Source: Bacillota bacterium
GTDB taxonomy: Bacteria > Bacillota > Clostridia > Lachnospirales > Lachnospiraceae
Length of the DNA stretch: 64,000 nucleotides
Direction of reading: 5' to 3'
Assembly (NCBI GenBank): GCA_023409535.1
Contig: JAEYGZ010000027.1
Location: 124,001 to 188,000, forward strand
Position 1 is the stretch's first letter. Each line of letters begins with the position of its first letter. Below the pieces are notes generated by a model. It was not told where the DNA came from. It did no database searches and worked only from the letters and a program-made list of their open reading frames with translations. The position numbers and the translations under genes are program-made. Below, piece by piece: positions 58,348 through 64,000 of the stretch.

Positions 58348-59115
58348 ATGATTAAAATACTAGCGATCGGCAATAGCTTCTCACAGGATGCGACGGCATA
58401 TCTTTATGATATGGCAAAGGCAGCCGGTAAGGAGATGAAAGTTGTAAACCTGTATATCGGAGGCTGTTCCCTTAAGACCCATTGGAGTAATATTGAGGCG
58501 GATGCACCGAATTATGAATATGAGTTAAATGGGCAATATAACGGACGAAAGAGTTCAATCAAGGAAGCTTTGCAGGAGGAAGCCTGGGATTATGTTACGC
58601 TTCAACAGGTGAGCGGTGAAAGCGGTATTCTCGAAACCTATGATCCATATCTTGATCGGATATCGGAATATGTAAAGCAATTTGCGCCTGCCGCAGGACA
58701 GCTGCTTCATCAGACCTGGGCTTATGAGCTGGACTCAGAGCATTCGGATTTTATCAAATATGATAAGGACCAGAAGAAAATGTATGAAGCCATCCTCAGA
58801 ACCTACCGCACCTTATCAGAAAGACTTTCCTTAAGAGTAATCCCAAGCGGAACGGTAATTCAGGAGCTTCGTGCCAAGCCGGTCTTTGACTACGCAAATG
58901 GTGGCATCAGTCTTTGCAGGGATGGCTATCATATGCATATGATCTATGGCAGATATGCAGTTGCAGCCACATGGTATGAATTTATCCTGAAAGAAAGTAT
59001 ATTAAAAAATAATTTTATCCCACGCAAGGAAGGGTTAGGAGAGACCGACAGGGAAGTAATTGACCTGGTAAAGGAAGCAGTCCATGCGGTAGTTTCTAAA
59101 CAATATGAAAAATAA
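58348..59115 (+). CDS. SGNH-fold / DUF4886-like hydrolase
   Basis: 255 aa. ILAIGNSFSQDAT is the block I nucleophile turn (GNSxS, as in DUF4886 proteins), VTLQQVSGESG resembles block III, and LCRDGYHM provides the Asp-x-x-His block V. Such proteins are predicted esterases or deacetylases of carbohydrate. No signal peptide. Start ATG 58348 with AGGAGGAAGG upstream; the longer frame from 58324 begins before that site. Substrate unknown. Confidence 0.85.
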   Translation: MIKILAIGNSFSQDATAYLYDMAKAAGKEMKVVNLYIGGCSLKTHWSNIEADAPNYEYELNGQYNGRKSSIKEALQEEAWDYVTLQQVSGESGILETYDPYLDRISEYVKQFAPAAGQLLHQTWAYELDSEHSDFIKYDKDQKKMYEAILRTYRTLSERLSLRVIPSGTVIQELRAKPVFDYANGGISLCRDGYHMHMIYGRYAVAATWYEFILKESILKNNFIPRKEGLGETDREVIDLVKEAVHAVVSKQYEK

Positions 59116-59121
59116 GTTATC

Positions 59122-59152
59122 AGCACTCTATCACAAAAAAAGATAGGGTGCT
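59122..59152 (+). terminator. Intrinsic terminator
   Basis: 11-bp stem AGCACTCTATC / GATAGGGTGCT with one wobble pair, then TTTC and TTTTTC; 6 nt after the DUF4886-like gene. Confidence 0.85.
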
Positions 59153-59165
59153 TTCATTTTTCTTA

Positions 59166-59224
59166 TTGACAAGGGTTATGCTTTGAACTACAATAGGTAA
59201 CGAGTGTTAGGTAACTTATGTTAC
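59166..59224 (+). promoter_or_regulatory. Promoter and probable TetR operator
   Basis: TTGACA (59166-59171), 17-bp spacer, TACAAT (59189-59194). Around and after the start point lie GTAAC repeats, with the inverted pair GTAAC-TTAT-GTTAC at 59211-59224, a likely autoregulatory operator of the TetR protein. Confidence 0.65.
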
Positions 59225-59250
59225 ATAAATGACGGGAAAGGAGAAATTTT

Positions 59251-59835
59251 GTGCCGCCTAAAATTAAGGTCACCCAGGAAGACATTATCAATACGGCAAT
59301 TTCCATGGTCAGGGAGAAGGGAATGGAAGGCCTGAATGCACGCGACCTGGCAAAAGAATTGAACTGCTCGGTACATCCTATCTTTCGGGCATATAATTCC
59401 ATGGAAGGACTGAAAACCGCAGTTTATCAAAGTGCAGAGAACATCTACAATGAGTGTATGTTAAAGGCAGGTGAAAACACGGATAACGGTTTTCTTCTTA
59501 TGGGACTTGCCTATATTGAGTTTGCCAAGCGTGAGAAAAATCTGTTCAGGCTTTTGTTTATGTCAGATGCGTTCAAAGGGCAGGGCTTACTGGATATTGT
59601 CGGATCTACGGAAGGTGACGATGAAATTATCGAATTGCTGTGCCATATGACAGGATTAAGTCCGGAGGCTGCAAAAGAGCTATATGCAGGCATCTGGCTT
59701 ACAACCCATGGAATAGCAGCAATGTTTGCAACAAATAACTGCCGTTTTAAAGATGATGAAATCAGAAGATTATTAAATAATTCTTTTATGGGATTGGTAA
59801 TGAAATTAAAAAGCGAAGAGGGACATAACTTATGA
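59251..59835 (+). CDS. TetR-family transcriptional regulator
   Basis: 194 aa starting at GTG 59251 (AAAGGAGA upstream). N-terminal TetR helix-turn-helix (VTQEDIINTAISMVREKGMEGLNARDLAKEL) and an all-helical ligand domain of the TetR_C type with WLTTHGIAAMFATN. It overlaps the CPBP protease gene by 4 nt, so it controls that gene and itself. Confidence 0.93.
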   Translation: MPPKIKVTQEDIINTAISMVREKGMEGLNARDLAKELNCSVHPIFRAYNSMEGLKTAVYQSAENIYNECMLKAGENTDNGFLLMGLAYIEFAKREKNLFRLLFMSDAFKGQGLLDIVGSTEGDDEIIELLCHMTGLSPEAAKELYAGIWLTTHGIAAMFATNNCRFKDDEIRRLLNNSFMGLVMKLKSEEGHNL

Positions 59836-60572
59836 AACAGTCATATTCACAGAAACATCCATATTGGTCGGTAATTCTAATCGGTTTGCTGTGTACTTTT
59901 CTGACAGCTCTGGGGTCAGCAGTTCCGCAGATAATAGGATTGGAGCCTTATGTACAAAGAGCTGTAACCACAGCCTTCCTGCTGGTTTCAATCATCCTTG
60001 GAATCATTATAATGAAGAAATCCGGACGCTCATTTGCGGAGTATGGATTTCGAAAAACTGAAAAGGCCTCCATCCGCAAAGTATGGTGGTACATACCGTT
60101 GATTCTTATTGAGATAATTCCTATTGCAGTGGCCGGCCTTGAGGATGGAATTACTGCATTGCAATATATTATTATGTTACTTTTTACAGTGGCCGTCGGT
60201 TTCAACGAGGAAATCTATTTTAGAGGACTTGCCTTTCAGGTTATCTCGGTAAAAGGAAGAAAGAATGCCATCATCTGGACTTCTATGGTATTTGGCATTC
60301 TTCATCTGTTCAATGCATTGAGCGGAAAAAATACATTAGATCTCATCCTTCAGATGCTTTTTGCATTTTTAGTCGGATTTGTTCTTGCTGAAGTTGTCAG
60401 TATAACAAAAAGCCTATGGGCATTAATTATCTGGCATGCGGCGCATGATTATATTTCCGGTATTACAGGAGATTCGCTGGATAAGACCGCATTAATTATT
60501 TTAGCGGTTCAAGTGGGTGTATTATTGATCTATGCGATTTGCATCTGGAAAGCAAGCCGTCATGACGAGTGA
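59832..60572 (+). CDS. CPBP-family intramembrane metalloprotease
   Basis: 246 aa, about seven to eight helices. Family motifs: NEEIYFRG (EExxxR), FGILHLFN (FxxxH) and IIWHAAHDY (HxxxB). Members process membrane peptides or act in bacteriocin immunity. Coupled by 4-nt overlap to the TetR gene; inducer and substrate unknown. Confidence 0.92.
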   Translation: MKQSYSQKHPYWSVILIGLLCTFLTALGSAVPQIIGLEPYVQRAVTTAFLLVSIILGIIIMKKSGRSFAEYGFRKTEKASIRKVWWYIPLILIEIIPIAVAGLEDGITALQYIIMLLFTVAVGFNEEIYFRGLAFQVISVKGRKNAIIWTSMVFGILHLFNALSGKNTLDLILQMLFAFLVGFVLAEVVSITKSLWALIIWHAAHDYISGITGDSLDKTALIILAVQVGVLLIYAICIWKASRHDE

Positions 60573-60595
60573 AGAAAGACATACGGATCAGGTAT

Positions 60596-60622
60596 AAACT
60601 CTATCAATTGGATGGAGTTTTT
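60596..60622 (+). terminator. Intrinsic terminator
   Basis: 10-bp stem AAACTCTATC / GATGGAGTTT with one mismatch, 5-nt loop, T-run overlapping the 3' arm. Confidence 0.8.
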
Positions 60623-60717
60623 TCCTAATGTTAATTTGTGAATACGGTTGAGTATATGATTTTTTTGGTGTACAATGTTGAAGAATATTTATTTAATCGG
60701 CCAAGGAGGAACTGACA

Positions 60718-61473
60718 ATGAAATTAGTGACATTTAATATCCGCTGTGATTACGGACAGGATGGTATCAATGATTTTTGCAATCGAAAGCAGCTGATTAT
60801 AGATAAAATCCAAAAGGAGCAGCCGGATCTTATCTGCTTTCAGGAGGTTTTGCCCCATGTGGCAGTATGGCTGAAGGAAGCTTTGACCGATTATTATGTC
60901 ATCGGATGCGGAAGAGATGAGAAGCTTGAGAATGAGCAGATGAGCATTGCATATAAGAAGCTGAAGTTTAATCTGTTGGGGCTTGAGGTGTTCTGGCTTT
61001 CTGAAACACCGGAAGTACCGGGATCACGCTATCAGGACCAAAGCGATTGCCCTAGAGTTTGTACGCAAGCTTTATTTCAGAATATGGAGACGAAAGGTAT
61101 TTTCCGTCTGTATAATACCCACCTGGATCACATCGGAAGCGGGGCCAGAATACTCGGGCTGGGACAAATATTACGAAAGATGAAGAAGGACGCAGCATCT
61201 GACAAAGTGCCTGCAATATTGGCGGGGGACTTTAATGCTGTACCTGATTCACAGGAAATGCGGCTATTGGAGGAATATCCTGAGTATATTGATCTGACCT
61301 CGGCAATGAAGGGCACCTTTCATGATTTCGGACGGCAGAAGGAGGAAAAGATTGATTATATCATCGCGGAGGACCGGTTTCAATTGGTTACGGCAACCAT
61401 ATGGACGGATAGCCGTGATGGGGTATATCTGTCGGACCACTATCCCGTATGTGCGGAAATTAATCAACAATAA
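60718..61473 (+). CDS. Endonuclease/exonuclease/phosphatase-family hydrolase
   Basis: 251 aa, no signal peptide. Metal and catalytic segments: FNIRCDYG (Asn), FQEVLP (Glu), YNTHLDHIG (His), AGDFNAVPDS (Asp, Asn) and LSDHYPV (Asp, His). Members cleave phosphodiesters or phosphomonoesters; the closest broad group is the secreted/intracellular EEP proteins annotated near sphingomyelinase-like and sugar-phosphate hydrolases. AGGAGG 8 nt upstream of ATG 60718. Substrate unknown. Confidence 0.9.
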   Translation: MKLVTFNIRCDYGQDGINDFCNRKQLIIDKIQKEQPDLICFQEVLPHVAVWLKEALTDYYVIGCGRDEKLENEQMSIAYKKLKFNLLGLEVFWLSETPEVPGSRYQDQSDCPRVCTQALFQNMETKGIFRLYNTHLDHIGSGARILGLGQILRKMKKDAASDKVPAILAGDFNAVPDSQEMRLLEEYPEYIDLTSAMKGTFHDFGRQKEEKIDYIIAEDRFQLVTATIWTDSRDGVYLSDHYPVCAEINQQ

Positions 61474-61558
61474 TACAACAGTTGGCCGCAGCTTGAAATG
61501 TCCGCCCAAAATAGGCGAACATTGAATGGCTGTACCGGGGTAAAATCTTAGCATAGTG

Positions 61559-62851
61559 CTATGGCATAACTGTCACTATCTGATATTGGGTATTGATAAT
61601 CAGCCAGATTCGTGGGTCATAATAGTTGATAGTCCATAAGCCTATACCGGATAGTCCATATTCCGATACCAGATTCAGAAATCCTTCAATTGTTCTTGCA
61701 TCAATGTACCAGGCGATATATTGAATTGGTACTCCAAACCGGTAATCATTAAAAGTAAAATAAGGGGTCTGTGATAACTCGTCAAATTGTATTGCTGCCT
61801 GTACATTATCGGCCAGTGCCAGTGAAGAATTAATCGTCAGAGTATTGCCTCTTGATATCCCAAGGATAAAGGGTAATTCCCATACATAGCCTAAAAGGGG
61901 TATTCCGATTGCTATTTTATTCCCAGGTATGGTAGTTACCAGATACTCTACAAAAAGGCGCATGTCTTCCACGGAGGTAACAGGCCTTGGCGGATTATAA
62001 TTATATCCCCAGGTATAGTTCATAACGATAAGCTGATCTGCTATCGCACCGAGGCGCGTATAGTCCAATCTCTCAAATGTAATATAATTGTTATCAATTT
62101 TAAGCAGAGGTGCTATTGTAATGTATAATTCAAATCCTTCTCTTCTAAGTCTTGCAGCCATATCCGCAGCAAGGCGTTCATAATACGGAAGAGTCTGTTC
62201 GGTCAGGTACAGATAATTTAAAGTTACTCCATGAAATCTTTTTCTTCTTAAAATCCGCAATACATTTCTAATCAAGGTATCTTTTATTTCCTCATTGGAG
62301 ATCAGTCTGTAGGCGGTCTCAATATTTCCGACACCTTGCGGAGATAAGGTTGATAATAACATGATGGGTGCCACATGGTATTCCCTGGCAGTGCTTCTCA
62401 GTAAATCATCCTCCGGCTCACGAATCTCGCCGTCATCAGTCAGTTGGTATCCAAAAATAGATAAATAGGTTAGAAAAGGCAGGGTTCTCCTTAATACATC
62501 CATAGGAATATAAGTACTGGCATACCCGTTGGTGGAGATGGTACCTTTCGTATTGTCATAGCTGATCACTAAAGTTTCGCCGGGTTCCAAGGATGGACGG
62601 TCTGCTAAAAACGGATTATTTCGAAGCAATTGAATTACCGTCGTATTATATTGATCCGCAATACTTTCTAAGGTGTCTCCCTCTTGAACCATATAGGTAA
62701 GTACAGGATATGTTATAATCAGAATTTGTCCTGTCACCAGATTGGCGGAAGGGTCCAGGCCGTTATCCTGAATTAATCGGTCCAAGGGAACTGAGTAACT
62801 CTGCGCGATTGAATATAATGTCTCTCCCGGTGCAACAACATGTATCTCCAT
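61559..62851 (-). CDS. LysM-GH18 protein with degenerate catalytic motif
   Basis: 430 aa. Two LysM domains (residues 2-47 and 50-95, HVVAPGETLYSIAQ and YMVQEGDTLESIAD) and a GH18 barrel of the YaaH/SleL spore-cortex type. In the catalytic strand, where active relatives have G-(V/I)-N-(I/L)-D-(F/W)-E, this protein has FHGVTLNYLYL: the acidic residues are replaced. Other barrel strands remain (IVMNYTWGY, IAIGIPLLGYVWELP, GIGLWTINYY). Probably a peptidoglycan-binding spore-envelope protein without hydrolase activity. No signal peptide, as usual for proteins made in the mother cell. Confidence 0.9.
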   Translation of the reverse strand: MEIHVVAPGETLYSIAQSYSVPLDRLIQDNGLDPSANLVTGQILIITYPVLTYMVQEGDTLESIADQYNTTVIQLLRNNPFLADRPSLEPGETLVISYDNTKGTISTNGYASTYIPMDVLRRTLPFLTYLSIFGYQLTDDGEIREPEDDLLRSTAREYHVAPIMLLSTLSPQGVGNIETAYRLISNEEIKDTLIRNVLRILRRKRFHGVTLNYLYLTEQTLPYYERLAADMAARLRREGFELYITIAPLLKIDNNYITFERLDYTRLGAIADQLIVMNYTWGYNYNPPRPVTSVEDMRLFVEYLVTTIPGNKIAIGIPLLGYVWELPFILGISRGNTLTINSSLALADNVQAAIQFDELSQTPYFTFNDYRFGVPIQYIAWYIDARTIEGFLNLVSEYGLSGIGLWTINYYDPRIWLIINTQYQIVTVMP

Positions 62852-62929
62852 AGACAGCCTCGATCATAATTCATTGATATATTTTATGATTTACTATGCA
62901 AGCCTATTACTGCGGGAATACAGAAAGGG

Positions 62930-62957
62930 GCACAGCCCTGATAATTCAGGGCTGTGC
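62930..62957 (-). terminator. Terminator of the manganese exporter gene
   Basis: Perfect 12-bp stem GCACAGCCCTGA / TCAGGGCTGTGC with a 4-nt loop, followed on the minus strand by CCCCTTTCT, 18 nt after the stop codon. Confidence 0.85.
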
Positions 62958-62974
62958 TGCAGGGATTTATTGTA

Positions 62975-63688
62975 TTATTCCAATTCATTTCCCAAGCCGT
63001 TTTCCTCAGACTTCGGCGGTTCCGTAGGACAGACTTGATTGTTATAGGTGAACTTTACACCGGCAAGATAGATCAGGAATGTCAACACTGCAAAGTAAAG
63101 TATAATTGACCCCGGATTGATGAAACCGGCAGGAATGTTTTCATATAATGTCAGTGTCCCGAAGAATAAGAAGATTAATCCCGCGCCCCATTTAATATAT
63201 TTTTCGGGAATATGTCTGCACATCCAGGCACCGCCTATGATTCCGATGCCGTCAGCGATCAGCATACCGATTGTCGTTCCGGTTAAAATGAGAACCGGAA
63301 ATGCAGCGTCAGCGGCAATTGCTATGGTCATAAGCTGCGTTTTATCGCCCATTTCCGCAATAAAGAATGCGATTGCAACCGTGACTACCGGACCGAATTT
63401 TTGCTTCTTGCTTCCGTCATCATCGATTTTATCTCCTCTTAATGTCCATAAGCCAAAGAGTAAGAAGGCGGCAGCAGCGACTATTTTTACAATATCCATA
63501 GGGATTACCGAGCTTAAGTAGCTTCCCAGAGCGACCGCTAAGGCATGGTTTAAAACAGTTGCCACAAGAACTCCCAGCATAACTTGTCTGACTTTATATT
63601 TGCCTGCCATTGCCATCGCCAGCAGCTGTGTTTTATCACCCATTTCAGCAACAACAACAAATAATGAAGCCTTGATTAATTCTGACAT
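62975..63688 (-). CDS. GDT1/TMEM165-family (UPF0016) manganese exporter
   Basis: 237 aa, six to seven helices in two homologous halves, each with the family motif E-x-G-D-K-(T/S): VVVAEMGDKTQLLAMA near residue 15 and FFIAEMGDKTQLMTIA near residue 110. Family members expel Mn2+ (MneA-like) or exchange Ca2+/Mn2+. ATG 63688 with AGGAGG 8 nt upstream. The yybP-ykoY riboswitch 209 nt upstream gives strong support for manganese as the substrate and the signal. Confidence 0.94.
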   Translation of the reverse strand: MSELIKASLFVVVAEMGDKTQLLAMAMAGKYKVRQVMLGVLVATVLNHALAVALGSYLSSVIPMDIVKIVAAAAFLLFGLWTLRGDKIDDDGSKKQKFGPVVTVAIAFFIAEMGDKTQLMTIAIAADAAFPVLILTGTTIGMLIADGIGIIGGAWMCRHIPEKYIKWGAGLIFLFFGTLTLYENIPAGFINPGSIILYFAVLTFLIYLAGVKFTYNNQVCPTEPPKSEENGLGNELE

Positions 63689-63791
63689 TATAAAACCCTC
63701 CTAGAAATAGAATAGAAAACTGTTAGTGCATAAGTCAGGAGGTTTTACCTCCCGAGATAAATAAGAAACTGGTATGTATAAAAATCTATAT

Positions 63792-63904
63792 AAAAAAGAC
63801 TTTTAACGCAAATAACATCATCAAAACCTTTTTCAACGCAATCAATCACATTCATTGCATAAAAAAAGGCTTTTAACGGATGATGATTCATTGCGTTAAA
63901 AGTC
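63792..63904 (-). terminator. Riboswitch expression platform with two alternative terminators
   Basis: Minus strand. Terminator 1: 9-bp stem CTTTTAACG (63902-63894) / CGTTAAAAG (63878-63870) followed by CCTTTTTTT. Terminator 2: 14-bp stem (63904-63891 with 63811-63798) followed by TTTTTT, enclosing a CATCATC/GATGATG helix and a CCTTTTT...AAAAAGG hairpin that hides the T-run of terminator 1. Both use the same 5' arm, which is also the 3' strand of riboswitch P1. Confidence 0.7.
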
Positions 63905-63997
63905 TCACTTGACTGAATGATCAGCCACGATAAAGCCAGACCCTAATCGGATCAGTATGTTGACTTTATCAACCTAAAGGCAGCTACTCCCTTTTAA
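63897..63997 (-). ncRNA. yybP-ykoY manganese riboswitch
   Basis: Read on the minus strand, the conserved pieces occur in order: AAAGGGAGTAGC, GTCAACATACTGA, GGGTCTGGC and GTGAGAC, matching the yybP-ykoY aptamer, which senses Mn2+ through a docked pair of loops. P1 is formed by TTAAAAG (5' end) and CTTTTAA (3' end). Mn2+ stabilises P1 and removes the 5' arm of the downstream terminators, turning the exporter on. The window edge lies 3 nt beyond the aptamer, so the promoter is not visible. Confidence 0.9.
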
Positions 63998-64000
63998 TAA

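Overview
The window looks like a chromosomal piece of a strictly anaerobic, spore-forming Clostridia (Lachnospiraceae-like) bacterium. This is inferred from moderate-to-low GC, strong AGGAGG ribosome binding sites, intrinsic terminators, oxygen-sensitive radical enzymes (an anaerobic sulfatase maturase and a glycyl radical enzyme with activase), MSM/Lpl-type sugar ABC transporters without their own ATPase, a LysM-GH18 protein of spore-envelope type and a yybP-ykoY manganese riboswitch. No tRNA, rRNA, CRISPR array or intact insertion sequence was seen.

Region 1 (1-20.1 kb) is a sulfated-carbohydrate locus. It begins inside an Opp-type ABC ATPase gene. It carries three Cys-type sulfatases that all lack signal peptides, their radical-SAM maturase, a Cache chemoreceptor, a ROK regulator, a creatininase-fold protein and a PfkB-family kinase. 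A LacI-controlled operon follows: class II aldolase, triose-phosphate-isomerase-like protein, LarA-like nickel-pincer racemase homologue, TauE/SafE anion exporter and two small proteins. Together these suggest import of a sulfated saccharide, cytoplasmic desulfation, phosphorylation and aldol cleavage, with export of an anion.

Region 2 (20.2-27.1 kb) is unrelated: an ECF S component with a P-loop kinase, a LysR regulator facing a two-gene chromate-type transporter with a small partner gene, and recQ.

Region 3 (27.1-41.3 kb) is a second sugar locus. It has a glycyl radical enzyme activase, a glycyl radical enzyme split by a frameshift, an alpha/beta hydrolase, a two-component system, a six-hairpin-type glycosidase, an ABC importer and a GH4 glycosidase. 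Four copies of a 20-bp sequence (AGTCYACAAAATATCAACTT, one copy with two changes) mark this locus. Three of them sit exactly 21 bp before a -10 box at the start of a transcription unit. I read this as a regulon of the local two-component system. The fourth copy precedes a run of four stem-loops that may be an unannotated RNA.

Region 4 (41.3-52.9 kb) is a galactan operon: Lpl-type permeases and binding protein, LacI regulator, leaderless GH53 galactanase, and GH35 and GH42 beta-galactosidases. It is flanked on one side by a Crp/Fnr gene and on the other by an 80-nt decayed copy of that gene's 3' end in direct orientation.

Region 5 (52.9-64 kb) holds a YczE-type membrane protein, a small unknown protein, two related GH18 proteins (one cytoplasmic, one secreted with chitin-binding modules), an AviRa-family rRNA methyltransferase, an SGNH/DUF4886-like protein, a TetR-CPBP protease pair, an endonuclease/exonuclease/phosphatase-family protein, a LysM-GH18 protein that has lost the catalytic motif, and a GDT1/TMEM165-family manganese exporter. 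The exporter sits behind a yybP-ykoY riboswitch whose 3' region contains two alternative nested terminators.
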